A DNA stretch of 52,234 nt, taken from Verrucomicrobiaceae bacterium. GTDB taxonomy: Bacteria > Verrucomicrobiota > Verrucomicrobiia > Verrucomicrobiales > Verrucomicrobiaceae. This document shows positions 34,201-42,352 of the stretch, in pieces. The position numbers were made by a program, and so were the translations under genes. Under the pieces are notes generated by a model, which saw only the letters and a list, made by a program, of their open reading frames with translations, did not search any database and had not been told where the DNA came from. Each line of letters begins with the position of its first letter. Positions within the stretch are counted from its first letter, which is position 1. The stretch is taken from positions 1 to 52,234 of the forward strand of contig JAGKWZ010000022.1 of the NCBI GenBank assembly GCA_021151605.1, in the 5' to 3' direction.

Positions 34201-34743
34201 CTACTCAGACTGCCACACCGGATGAGGCAGTTTGCGAAGAACTTCAGGTTCGATGCTGTTCCTGATAAGCGTCGAGAATAGAGGTTCGTCTTCGCAGAAT
34301 TCGAACATCCCAACTACGAAATAGTCCGGCAGAGCGACATCTGAAAAAACACCTCTATGAGCACGAACAGCTAGCGTGATTTGACGACACACCCGAGCGA
34401 TACAGGCATAATGTTCTTCAACAATCTTGTTCCAGTAGGCTTCATCTCGACCTACCATGTGCATTGTTAGATTAGCGTAAAGTGGCCTCAAAACCTCTAT
34501 TGTGCTTTCTACACAAGGGAACTGCCAATCAGCAGGTGCCCATTGATAATCAGAACCAAACTTAGCAATGTGACTCTCGGTGTTCAGAGCAAAACACGGT
34601 TGCCCGAATTTGGTGCCATCGGAATACAGAAGCCAGAAAGACCCAGCATAAAAGCGCTCACGTGGATTAGACTCAACATGTTCAATGATGGCTTGTGTTG
34701 CTGTTTGCAGCCATAAAGTTTCGATGTCTTTCAGCAAGTCCAT
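34201..34743 (-). CDS. DUF4303-like protein
   Basis: ATG at 34743 gives 180 residues (MDLLKDIETLWLQTATQAI); a GTG at 34788 would overlap the next gene by four bases and cannot be ruled out. The sequence RERFYAGSFWLLYSDGTKFGQPCFALNTESHI, followed by a W-rich loop (YQWAPADWQFP), resembles DUF4303, a family seen among immunity-like genes of toxin loci. Base composition is visibly lower in GC than its neighbours, suggesting transfer. It is the first gene of the small minus-strand set ending with the ATP-grasp gene. Function unproven. Confidence 0.55.
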   Translation of the reverse strand: MDLLKDIETLWLQTATQAIIEHVESNPRERFYAGSFWLLYSDGTKFGQPCFALNTESHIAKFGSDYQWAPADWQFPCVESTIEVLRPLYANLTMHMVGRDEAYWNKIVEEHYACIARVCRQITLAVRAHRGVFSDVALPDYFVVGMFEFCEDEPLFSTLIRNSIEPEVLRKLPHPVWQSE

Positions 34744-34784
34744 ATAGCGGGCGGGTTTAGTTAAGTCGTGACACTCATCGCCCC

Positions 34785-36743
34785 TCACCGCACCCGATAC
34801 GCCTCCACCTCCGTCGTGAAGCCAAACGTATTCGGAAAGCCGCCCGCGAGCTGCACGTGGTGGTCGAGGTAGGTGAGGCGGATGTATTGGGCCTCGGTGT
34901 CGGGGAAGGTGATGGAGGCGCGGGTGGATTTGGCGAGGGGGAAGACGTGTTTGCCGACTTCGCGGAAGGTTTGGCCATCGGTGCTGACGGAGATGGAGAC
35001 GGTTTTGGTGGAGCCGATCTCGGGTGCGCCGACGAGGATCAGATTCAGCGTGCGCGGCTGCTTGAGGTCGATGGTGACGTGTTTGGGGAACTGATCGCTG
35101 TTGCCGGTGGCGTAGCTGTTGGGATTGAAGCTGGCCCAGGAGCCGTCGGTGAGGCCGGTGTCCCAGCCGTAGGTGTTTTTGTCGCTGCTGGTCCAGGTAC
35201 AGCCTTTGGCGAAATTGTCGCCGAGGTCGGGATCGACGGGCCAGTGGGTGTGGAAGGCGGTGGCAGGCAGGCCGTCCTTGTCCATGAGGTTCGGGATGGC
35301 GAGCTTGCTCCAGGCGAAGCGTGCCCGACGCGGCTGCGGGACCTTGGCGGAGGTCAAAACGACGCTGTCGCCATCGATTTGAGCCTCAGCCGCATGGAAG
35401 AGGCCATCGCGGCCGGCGATCTCGAAATGCGTGAGCGGTTTGCCATCGCGCGAAGCGAGTCCGCTGGCGGCGTGGGCGAATTTCACGCGGATGGCGGCAC
35501 CGTCGATGGCATGGCTGGCGTAAAGCGGGCCGCTGGGGTCGATGTCGGTCTTGCCGTAGGTCTTTGCCATGGCCCAGAGCGAGAGGCGGCGGGCGACTTC
35601 TTTTTTCTTCGCGGGATGGATGTCCGGCACCTCGCCGATGTCGGTAATGACGGCCATGCCGCTGTGCGGGATGTCGAGGCACTTTGTCTGCGCTTGCCAG
35701 AACTGCGCGAGGATCTCCGGCTCCTCGGTGCCGTATTGGAAGGGGGCGATCTGCACGAAGTAGAAGGGCAGCTCCGGCTGCTGAAACACGCTGCGCCAGG
35801 AGGCGAGCAGGGCCTTTTTCTTGTCGGTGTAAACGAAGCCTTCGTTGTGGTTTGATTCGCCCTGATACCAGATCGCGCCGCGGATGGCGAAAGGCACGAG
35901 CGGATGGATCATGGCATGGTAGAGCGCGGTGGGCGTGCCAGCACCGGCGGTGAGCGTGGCGGGCTGGCCGGGGATGGCGGGCACGGGCTGTTTTTTCTCC
36001 AAGGCGGTCTTCACGGCCTGCTGCCACTGCGTGACGGCGGCGAGGTGTTTTTCATGTGCGGAGCGATAGGCGCCGCTGCCGGGAAGTTTCGAGCAGACAT
36101 CGGCGACGAAGTCCTTCAGTTCCGGCACGGCGTCAAAGCCCTCGAGGCTCGTCCACGGCTCGATGCGTGTGCCGCCCCAGGCGCTCTGGATGATGCCGAC
36201 GGGCACTTTGAGCTCCTCGTGCAGCTTCAGGCCGAAGTAGTAACCGACGGCGGAAAACGTGGCGGCGCTCTCTGGCGAGCTGCGGGCCCATTTCGCGGGT
36301 ACATCGTCCTGCGGCGTGAGTGCGGTCGTTTTTGGCACCTCGATGAGGCGGAATTTCGGATGCGTGGTGTTGGGGATGTCAGCCTTTGAGTCGGGCTTCA
36401 TCTGCATTTCCCACTCCATGTTCGACTGGCCGGAGGCGAGCCACACTTCGCCGATGAGCACGTCCTGCACGCTCACGTTGCCCGCCTTGAGCACCTGCGG
36501 CTCCGCATTCGCAGGCATGGGATCGAGCTTCACCATCCATTTGCCGGCCGCATCGGCCTTCGCGGTCTTTTTTTGCCCTGCGAACTCGACGGTGACCTCC
36601 TCACCCGGCGCGGCCTTTCCCCAAACCGGCACCGCTTTGTCCCGCTGGAGCACCAGGTGGTCGGTGAAGATGGAGGGCAGCTTCACGGCTGCGGAGGCGC
36701 TAGTAGCGGTGACGAGAAGGGCGAAAAAAAGGGTAAGCTTCAT
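34785..36743 (-). CDS. Secreted sialate O-acetylesterase-like enzyme with discoidin-like tail
   Basis: The 652-residue protein has a signal peptide (MKLTLFFALLVTATSASAA), a jelly-roll N-domain (FTDHLVLQRDKAVPVWGKAAPGEEVTV), and the SGNH-type catalytic domain with WLASGQSNMEWEM (Ser107) and DIHPAKK (Asp-x-His). AIWYQGESNHNEGF is the conserved second block. The last about 150 residues (FPKHVTIDLKQPRTLNLILVGAP...YIRLTYLDHH) form an F5/8-type (discoidin) carbohydrate-binding domain. Family members remove O-acetyl groups from sialic acid or xylan. The domain pairing suggests a cell-surface or periplasmic glycan esterase. Confidence 0.9.
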   Translation of the reverse strand: MKLTLFFALLVTATSASAAVKLPSIFTDHLVLQRDKAVPVWGKAAPGEEVTVEFAGQKKTAKADAAGKWMVKLDPMPANAEPQVLKAGNVSVQDVLIGEVWLASGQSNMEWEMQMKPDSKADIPNTTHPKFRLIEVPKTTALTPQDDVPAKWARSSPESAATFSAVGYYFGLKLHEELKVPVGIIQSAWGGTRIEPWTSLEGFDAVPELKDFVADVCSKLPGSGAYRSAHEKHLAAVTQWQQAVKTALEKKQPVPAIPGQPATLTAGAGTPTALYHAMIHPLVPFAIRGAIWYQGESNHNEGFVYTDKKKALLASWRSVFQQPELPFYFVQIAPFQYGTEEPEILAQFWQAQTKCLDIPHSGMAVITDIGEVPDIHPAKKKEVARRLSLWAMAKTYGKTDIDPSGPLYASHAIDGAAIRVKFAHAASGLASRDGKPLTHFEIAGRDGLFHAAEAQIDGDSVVLTSAKVPQPRRARFAWSKLAIPNLMDKDGLPATAFHTHWPVDPDLGDNFAKGCTWTSSDKNTYGWDTGLTDGSWASFNPNSYATGNSDQFPKHVTIDLKQPRTLNLILVGAPEIGSTKTVSISVSTDGQTFREVGKHVFPLAKSTRASITFPDTEAQYIRLTYLDHHVQLAGGFPNTFGFTTEVEAYRVR

Positions 36744-36813
36744 GACGGAGCTGCCTTTTACGGACTCGCTTGTCGTGTTTCCAGATTATTCGCCTCTGGA
36801 ATTGGAAGACGGA

Positions 36814-37128
36814 TCAGTCTTCCTGAGGCGCTTCAGACTCCCAGGTGCGGAGGCGTGCATCCAGCCAGAAGGGAAGCATTGGCACGAGTGAGGCGACAAA
36901 CAAGCCCGCCGCTCTCACGAGCGACCATCGGCCCGCTCGCATCGCCAGGGCGAGTGTGAGGCAGAAGACGACAAACAGACCGCCATGGATGCCTCCGATG
37001 ATCTTCACGGCGAGAGGCATGCCCCAGACATACTTCAGCGGCATCGCTACTCCGAGGAGCAGGAGGTAGGAGATGGCTTCTGCGAGGGCGGTGCGGCGGA
37101 ACCAGCGGATGAAAGAGGCGGCGGGCAT
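36814..37128 (-). CDS. DUF3817 membrane protein
   Basis: This 104-residue protein has three hydrophobic helices (about 15-33, 42-63 and 70-90). AEAISYLLLLGVAMPLKYVWGMPLAVKIIGGIHGGLFVVFCL contains the G-x-x-HG turn of the DUF3817 family of small integral membrane proteins, often found beside cytochrome or GTP-cyclohydrolase genes in other phyla. Role unknown. It lies between the sialate esterase and the PEP-CTERM gene with no clear partner. Confidence 0.75.
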   Translation of the reverse strand: MPAASFIRWFRRTALAEAISYLLLLGVAMPLKYVWGMPLAVKIIGGIHGGLFVVFCLTLALAMRAGRWSLVRAAGLFVASLVPMLPFWLDARLRTWESEAPQED

Positions 37129-37248
37129 TGGGGGAGGCCTGGATCTGCCTCAGACCAGGGGTGTTTTCACGCGAGAAAGCGCGACTTTTTGAAGCTGAAC
37201 CCGAGTGAGTTGGAAAGCAGCCGGGCTTTTGGCGAAGCCTGTCAAGGA

Positions 37249-37303
37249 TTGGTTAATAGGACTTGAGTAGTATGGCGGATGTTATATACATTCCATAATA
37301 ATA
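37249..37303 (+). promoter_or_regulatory. AT-rich candidate promoter of the PEP-CTERM gene
   Basis: An unusually AT-rich stretch precedes the start at 37304. It includes TTGGTT (37249), TTGAGT (37263), TATATA (37283) and an AATAATAATG run into the start codon. No pair has ideal spacing and no Shine-Dalgarno sequence is seen, so the exact promoter is uncertain. Confidence 0.3.
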
Positions 37304-38380
37304 ATGACATCCAGATCTTTTATCAGCATTCAGGCAATCACGCTTCTCCTTTCCGGGGTGGCGCTGCCGACGCTGGCCTATTTGGGTAGTTTTGAGGAAA
37401 GCGACGGCTATCGCATCCCTGGTGCTGGCGGCCTCGGAAACATTTCCTCTCTGAACTTTGCCGGAGATGCGCAGTTTTACCTGAACAACCTCTCGACCAA
37501 TGGGCTGACGGGCATTGTGGCTCCAGGAACCTACCCAAACACCCTGGGCGACAACAATCACGGTCAGGATCTGAGCCGCTACAATGCGGGCCAGTATGGC
37601 ACGGGCGGTGTCGGAGGTCCCGGCGGAACAGCGGCGGACATCGCGGACAACTCCGGCCTCTGGCGTGCGCTCGCGGGTGGAAGGCTCAATGAAGATCTGG
37701 GAGCGCCCGTGTATATGGGTGGACAATTCCAGCGGGATTACGTCGCCGCTTACGGTTACTCTGGAGCCCGCACCGGCTCCCAGGTGCTGAACCTACTGGC
37801 CTATGACCAGGACATGAGATATGCCTACAGCCTGGATTCGCGTGACTTTGATGGAACCAATCCGCTGAGCACGAGCGACATGCGCATCGACCTTAGCTTC
37901 TGGACTTGCCCGACGGATGCCGATGACGGCATCGCCATCGGAGTCAATACCGTCGCCATGAGCTTCCGTGACTCGATCGGGCAAATCCTGATCGATGTGG
38001 GCTACACAGGCGACAATCTGCTTCAGTATCGTGTGGGTGGCTCGTCAACCTGGCAAACGACCGGGATTAGCCTCGGCACGCAAGGCTGGTCGGAGATAAC
38101 GCTGAGTCTCAATACCTATGCCAACAGCGTCAGCCTGTCTGCCCGGGGCTTTGATGACAATAGTTCGATCCTAAACGGCTCGACCAGCGTGCTGACAGGG
38201 GAACTCTTCGGTTTCGACACGGCGAACGTCACCGAGATCCAGTGGTCCGCGACCGATGTGGACGGCTTCAAGAACTTCTTCGACGACTTCAACTTCAACC
38301 TCACCGCCGTGCCGGAGCCTGGGAGTGCGGTTCTGGTGCTGCTGGCTGGACTGTTTGGGATGAGGCGAAGGCGCTTTTAG
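37304..38380 (+). CDS. PEP-CTERM sorting-domain protein
   Basis: The 358-residue secreted protein ends AVPEPGSAVLVLLAGLFGMRRRRF: a PEP motif, a hydrophobic helix and an Arg-rich tail, the exosortase sorting signal. The N-terminus is a signal peptide (about 1-27, TLLLSGVALPTLAYLG). The body is Gly/Asn/Ser-rich with beta-sandwich character (LDSRDFDGTNPLSTSDMRIDLSFWTCPTDADDGIAIGVNT) like other PEP-CTERM surface or biofilm-matrix proteins. It should be processed by an exosortase encoded elsewhere. No enzymatic motif is visible. Confidence 0.88.
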   Translation: MTSRSFISIQAITLLLSGVALPTLAYLGSFEESDGYRIPGAGGLGNISSLNFAGDAQFYLNNLSTNGLTGIVAPGTYPNTLGDNNHGQDLSRYNAGQYGTGGVGGPGGTAADIADNSGLWRALAGGRLNEDLGAPVYMGGQFQRDYVAAYGYSGARTGSQVLNLLAYDQDMRYAYSLDSRDFDGTNPLSTSDMRIDLSFWTCPTDADDGIAIGVNTVAMSFRDSIGQILIDVGYTGDNLLQYRVGGSSTWQTTGISLGTQGWSEITLSLNTYANSVSLSARGFDDNSSILNGSTSVLTGELFGFDTANVTEIQWSATDVDGFKNFFDDFNFNLTAVPEPGSAVLVLLAGLFGMRRRRF

Positions 38381-38407
38381 TAGTCCGCCCTTTGATTTTA
38401 CCCCGGA

Positions 38408-38623
38408 TTACAAAGCCCTGAGTAGTCGAGATTTCATGGCCATAGCTTCCGTGAAATTGTTTCCAGAGGAATGAGTTACATCAGTGAAAGCTATTCGGCC
38501 ATCCGGGACACGATAGAATTGAAGACCTACCAAAATTGAATTTGCCCCAGAATGACGTCCAACTACCACAATACCTTCGGTCACTTTTGATCCATCAAAG
38601 ACTAGGTCGTGTTTGAAAATCTG
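38408..38623 (-). pseudogene. Start-less 3' remnant of an unknown gene
   Basis: On the minus strand an open stretch of 71 codons without a start at its head reads QIFKHDLVFDGSKVTEG, then VVVGRHSGANSILVGLQFY and AFTDVTHSSGNN, and stops at TAA 38408-38410. Composition is lower in GC than its surroundings. It looks like the C-terminal end of a soluble protein whose 5' part was removed, possibly by the adjacent insertion sequence. A GTG at codon 14 could start a 58-residue peptide, but nothing supports it. Confidence 0.45.
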
Positions 38624-38715
38624 TTATCGGCAAAAAGGCGGTGATGGAGTAAGGAGTGGGGTCGATGAAAACACAACGCTTTGCATGGTGGGCTCAATAA
38701 AATGGTGTCCTGAAG

Positions 38716-38904
38716 CTGGGTGGCAGACCTCCAGCAGGATTGGACACGGTGCTTGATGCTCTGTTCTTCCGGCTGAGAAATGCAGGACCTTGGCGTGACC
38801 TTCCCGATGTCTTCGGCCCCTGGCGCACCATCTATGGCTGGTATCAGCGGCTGGCTCGGAAGCAGGCGATGGGCCGCACGCGTGGCGGACGCAATACCGC
38901 ATAA
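38716..38904 (+). pseudogene. IS5-family transposase, N-terminal scrap
   Basis: The frame LGGRPPAGLDTVLDALFFRL, then RNAGPWRDLPDVFGPWRTIYGWYQRLARK, is the N-terminal helical domain of IS5-group (IS427/IS1031-like) transposases (G-x-PWRDLP-x-x-F-G-PW-x-T-x-x). It stops at a TAA within 62 codons. The DDE catalytic domain in this frame is missing. It merges directly into a second transposase piece in another frame. Confidence 0.7.
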
Positions 38905-39262
38905 AGGCGCACATCGGAGCCGACGCCGCCTCGGGGCTGGTGCATAGCGTCACCTGCACGGCGGCCAACGTATCGGACATCAGTCAAACTCACGAGCTGT
39001 TGCATGGGGAGGAAAAAGTGGTGCATGCCGACGCTGGCTACATCGGCGTGGAGAAGCGACCGGAGATCATGGATGGACATAGCGGCGTGGAATGGCGGGT
39101 GGCCGCGCGACGAGGCAAAATCAAGACGCTCCCGGAGAGCTGGATCAAGGATCTGACACTGGGCTACGAGAAGCTCAAAGCCAGGACACCTGCGCTGGTG
39201 GAGCATCCGTTCCATATCATGAAGAACAGCCTGCAGACGCTCTATTGCATTGTTAGGGCGAG
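38877..39262 (+). pseudogene. IS5-family transposase, C-terminal DDE scrap
   Basis: Reading YRIKAHIGADAASGLVHSV, TAANVSDISQTHELLHGEEKVVHADAGYIGVEKRPE and KARTPALVEHPFHIMKN, this is the second half of an IS5-type transposase. The conserved D of HADAGY and the late E of VEHPF are present. The start and first catalytic block are missing, and the usual G-x-x-K-x-RYRGL C-terminus is degraded. No terminal inverted repeats or target duplication could be identified. It abuts the end of the SDR gene at 39270. Confidence 0.7.
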
Positions 39263-39269
39263 GAAACAC

Positions 39270-40028
39270 TCACCAAACGGTCCAACCGCCATCGACGGCA
39301 AGATTTTGACCCGTGATGAAGGTGGAGGCATCGCTAACGAGAAAGGCGACGGCTCCGGCGATCTCGGGCGATTGGCCGACACGGCCCAGCGGCACTTTTT
39401 GGCTCAAGCGCTCGATGAAGGCGGGCTGGTCACGCTGGATGTTCGGATTCGGGAAAGGACCTGGGCTGATGGCATTGCAGCGAACGCCGCGCGTGCCGAA
39501 ATGCACGGCGAGGTAACGCGTGAGCTGCTGGATGCCCGCCTTGCCGACGCCGTATTCGACGGGGTTCGGATTCATCGGGGCCTCGTAAATGCTGGGATCG
39601 GGCGAGACGGTGCCGTACATGCTGGAAAAGAGCACGAGGCTGCCGCTGCCACGCTCCGCCATGGCATTGCCGATGGCTCGGGCGAGCGTGAAGGTGGCGG
39701 TGAGGTTGCCGTGGTTGGCCTGGTCGAATTCGGCGGCGGTGAGGTCGTCAAATTTTTTGGCTGTGGAGGCATAGGTCATGACGACAAGGCCATGCGGCAC
39801 GCCACGAGCCGCGATTTGATCCGCGATGAAGGCTTCGAGCGCCGGGATGTCCGCCGCGTCGAGATCAGCGGCGGTGACTTGAGGGCCGCTTTGAGCCTTG
39901 CCAGGCAGATCCGCGCACAAAACGGCCGCGCCGAGCTGCGTGAGCAGTTTGACGACTTCCTGGCCGAGATAGCCCGCGCCGCCGATGACCCAGATGTCGC
40001 GATTTTGGAGGGAGAAGGGTGTGCTCAT
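39270..40028 (-). CDS. Short-chain dehydrogenase/reductase
   Basis: ATG at 40028 gives 252 residues (MSTPFSLQNRDIWVIGGAGYLG). The dinucleotide motif is the variant GGAGYLG in place of TGxxxGIG. The catalytic set is FSSMYGTVSPDPSIYE with Ser and YGVGK with Tyr/Lys, and the end, TFITGQNLAVDGGWTVW, is the classical SDR C-terminus. The start overlaps the stop of the next SDR (ATGA, 40025-40028). It is the last gene of the minus-strand catabolic operon, probably acting as a sugar or hydroxy-acid dehydrogenase. Confidence 0.9.
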   Translation of the reverse strand: MSTPFSLQNRDIWVIGGAGYLGQEVVKLLTQLGAAVLCADLPGKAQSGPQVTAADLDAADIPALEAFIADQIAARGVPHGLVVMTYASTAKKFDDLTAAEFDQANHGNLTATFTLARAIGNAMAERGSGSLVLFSSMYGTVSPDPSIYEAPMNPNPVEYGVGKAGIQQLTRYLAVHFGTRGVRCNAISPGPFPNPNIQRDQPAFIERLSQKVPLGRVGQSPEIAGAVAFLVSDASTFITGQNLAVDGGWTVW

Positions 40029-40771
40029 AGTTTGCCGATTTGAGTGGTGGTGAGGCCTCCATCGATGGTGATGATCTCGCCGGTGATGTAGCTGGCGGCG
40101 GGCGAACAAAGGAAGGCAACGGCTCCGGCGCAATCTGATGGCTGGCCGACTTTGCCGAGCAGGATTTTCTTCTCGTAGTGCTTCAGGAGGTCATCGGCGC
40201 GTGACTCCATCCAAGTGCCGGTGAGCGGTGTGCGGATGAGACCGGGCGCGATGCCGTTCACGCGAATGCCATGCGGTGCGAGGGAGACGGCGAGAGAACG
40301 AATCATCATGACGAGCCCGCCTTTGCTGGTGTCGTAGGCAACGCTGTCGGCCTCGGCTTGAAAGCCGTTCGTGGAGCTGACGATGACGATGGTGCCACCA
40401 CCACCGAGGTCGATGCGCTTTTTGGCAAAGGCTTGTGCGAGGAAGAAAGTGGCGCGGAGATTGAGCGTGATGGTCTTTTCCCACTCGGTGGCGGTCATGT
40501 CGAGAAAGGGCGTGTCGAAGAAGCTGCCGGCATTGCAGATGAGGGTGTCGAGCGCGGGCTGGAGGGCAAAGGCGGAGTCGATGAGCGAGGCGGGAGCGGA
40601 TGGGACGGATAGGTCACATGGGACGTATGAGCCCCATGAAGGCTCATTTTTCAGGCCGTGTCTGACGACGGCTGCACCGCAGTCCTCCAAACCCTGCGCG
40701 ATAGCGGCACCGATGCCTTGTGAAGAGCCGGTGACGAGGGCGGCGTGGCCCTCAAGAGAGAATGCTTTCAT
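40025..40771 (-). CDS. Short-chain dehydrogenase/reductase
   Basis: The 248-residue protein has TGSSQGIG (14-21), NAG (CNAGSF), SSTNGFQAE with Ser, YDTSK with the Tyr-Lys pair, and the tail YITGEIITIDGGLTT. It resembles glucose/gluconate-type and 3-oxoacyl reductases. It overlaps the amidohydrolase stop by 20 bases upstream and the other SDR start by four bases downstream, so the three are translated as a unit. Two SDRs in tandem suggest successive or reversible oxidations of one substrate. Confidence 0.9.
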   Translation of the reverse strand: MKAFSLEGHAALVTGSSQGIGAAIAQGLEDCGAAVVRHGLKNEPSWGSYVPCDLSVPSAPASLIDSAFALQPALDTLICNAGSFFDTPFLDMTATEWEKTITLNLRATFFLAQAFAKKRIDLGGGGTIVIVSSTNGFQAEADSVAYDTSKGGLVMMIRSLAVSLAPHGIRVNGIAPGLIRTPLTGTWMESRADDLLKHYEKKILLGKVGQPSDCAGAVAFLCSPAASYITGEIITIDGGLTTTQIGKL

Positions 40772-41726
40772 CGGGAAGCTTGAGGTATTTGAGCGTGTTC
40801 GTGCAGGCGATGCGGGTGACGGTTTCTTCGCCTGCGGCTTTGAGGGCTTTCATCTCGGCTTCGTAGGTGCTGATGAGCTTCACCACCTTGCCGCTGATCT
40901 CGGCGGCATAACTGTAAAAGGGTGAGTCACTGCCCCATAGGAACTTGTCTGGATACGCGGCGGCGAGGTCGGCGATGACACGACCTGGATTCGTGTAGTC
41001 GGAGTCAAAACGGCGCTCGCGCGGAGCGATGTAGGCGAGGTCATCGACCGCGCCGACGCAGTGGATGCAGTGCGCGGAGTTGTCGAACCAAGCGTTCGGC
41101 AGCGCCTGGATGCGGTCGAGGCATTCTTTGTCGTAGCGGCAGGAATGCGCGGCGCAGAAGCGGATGTCGGGGTTGGCTTCGGCGATGTCGATGATGTCGT
41201 GCGCCTGTGCCCAGAGATCATCTTTGGCGACGCTGCTGTGGATGATGAAAGGCACGTCCCACTCGCGAGCGAGATCGAGGAAGACCTTACCTTCATGCGC
41301 TAGACGTTTGATGTCGGCCTGAATGATGGTGCTTTGGATCTTGATGCCGTGGAAGCGGTATTCGCTGCGCAGTTTGATGAGCTCAGCGGCCTGTGCATCC
41401 GTGCAGCGCATGGGATCGACCATCACGAAGGGGAGGATGCGTTTACCTTCTTCAGGGAAGAGTTTCTGGCACTCATCGAGCAGGCGTCTGTTCTCAAAAG
41501 CATACGGTACCGTTTCGAGGCCACCTTTGCCAAAGCCGATGCCACCACTGCGGAACTGAGTGACATCCATGGCCGCATAACTCACGAAGGGAAACGCGAT
41601 CCAATGCGTGATGCCGAGTGCGCCGCCTTCCTGCTGCATCTGCACGAGTTGCTGGGAATAGGGGAAGTCGCCGTGCAGATAGAAGAGCAAGTCGGCTCCG
41701 AGATGATTGTGGCAGTCGATGAGCAT
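40752..41726 (-). CDS. Amidohydrolase-family TIM-barrel protein
   Basis: ATG at 41726 gives 324 residues (MLIDCHNHLGADLLF). The metal site of the amidohydrolase-2 group is visible: H-N-H in DCHNH, His in FIIHSS, His in CAAHSC and Asp in WGSDSPF. These enzymes hydrolyse or decarboxylate cyclic amides, lactones or aromatic acids. No signal peptide, so cytoplasmic. It lies between the two SDRs and, across the inserted protease pair, RidA. It could open a lactone or remove a carboxyl group in the same pathway. Confidence 0.85.
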   Translation of the reverse strand: MLIDCHNHLGADLLFYLHGDFPYSQQLVQMQQEGGALGITHWIAFPFVSYAAMDVTQFRSGGIGFGKGGLETVPYAFENRRLLDECQKLFPEEGKRILPFVMVDPMRCTDAQAAELIKLRSEYRFHGIKIQSTIIQADIKRLAHEGKVFLDLAREWDVPFIIHSSVAKDDLWAQAHDIIDIAEANPDIRFCAAHSCRYDKECLDRIQALPNAWFDNSAHCIHCVGAVDDLAYIAPRERRFDSDYTNPGRVIADLAAAYPDKFLWGSDSPFYSYAAEISGKVVKLISTYEAEMKALKAAGEETVTRIACTNTLKYLKLPDESILS

Positions 41727-41772
41727 TGAATTAGGGATTGAAGCTGAAGTTGGTTCGCGATAGCCTGCCTGC

Positions 41773-41964
41773 ATGTCTGACCGCCAACTCAAAAATCTTC
41801 CGCTGGCCGAGAAGCTGGAAATCATCCGGCTGCTGACGCTGGAAGTGGACCAAGCCGACATCCTCGAAGTGATGAATGCACGGCAGGAATATCATCTGGC
41901 AACGCCGGTGTTTGAATCCGGGGCTTCCGAAGCCCTGCTTGCCGAGCTTCAAGCCGCTGCGTGA
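41773..41964 (+). CDS. Small helical protein paired with aspartyl protease
   Basis: This 63-residue protein, MSDRQLKNLPLAEKLEIIRLLTLEVDQADILEVMNARQEY and on, is mostly helical and rich in Leu/Glu, reminiscent of small addiction-module or protease-linked accessory proteins. It ends four bases before the aspartyl protease start on the same strand. It runs opposite to the catabolic operon it sits in. No family is recognised. Confidence 0.6.
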   Translation: MSDRQLKNLPLAEKLEIIRLLTLEVDQADILEVMNARQEYHLATPVFESGASEALLAELQAAA

Positions 41965-41968
41965 GGCC

Positions 41969-42352
41969 ATGGTTTTCCCTTTTGATGCCCACCAGAGGCC
42001 GATGTTGCCGGTGCGCTTGAGTGTGGGTGATGCCTTTATTGAGCGGCCAGCGCTGCTGGACACGGGTGCCGATGTGAATGTGCTGCCTTGGAGTCTTGGT
42101 GTGGCCTTGGGTCTGGAATGGCGTGAAGAAAAAGCCACGCTGAGGATCAAAGGTGTGCCATCAGGAGCTGCGGCCATGCCCGTGCTGGTCAAGCTGACCG
42201 CAGGCACACTCCAATCCGTCACGCAGGCATTTGCCTGGTGCGATTCGGATGCAGTGCCGCTAGTGCTTGGGCAGACCAATTTCTTCATGGAATTCGATGT
42301 CTGTTTCTTCAGGTCGAGGCTGGAGTTTTCAGTGGTTCCCAAGGCTAGGTGA
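41969..42352 (+). CDS. Retropepsin-like aspartyl protease
   Basis: ATG at 41969 gives 127 residues (MVFPFDAHQRPMLPVRLSVG). The single active-site motif ALLDTGADVNVLP (about 29-41) is the D-T-G of retroviral-type aspartic proteases, which work as dimers; VLGQTNFFMEFDVCF near the end is the matching Ile/Leu-G strand. Length fits single-domain bacterial retropepsins. It is coupled to a 63-residue partner and overlaps the RidA 3' end by 24 bases in convergent orientation. No signal peptide, so it should act in the cytoplasm. Target unknown. Confidence 0.78.
   Translation: MVFPFDAHQRPMLPVRLSVGDAFIERPALLDTGADVNVLPWSLGVALGLEWREEKATLRIKGVPSGAAAMPVLVKLTAGTLQSVTQAFAWCDSDAVPLVLGQTNFFMEFDVCFFRSRLEFSVVPKAR

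Noticed and set aside
34857..35855. A 332-codon frame opposite the sialate esterase gene
   Set aside because: Gly/Asp/Ala-rich antisense reading of a gene with visible SGNH motifs and signal peptide.
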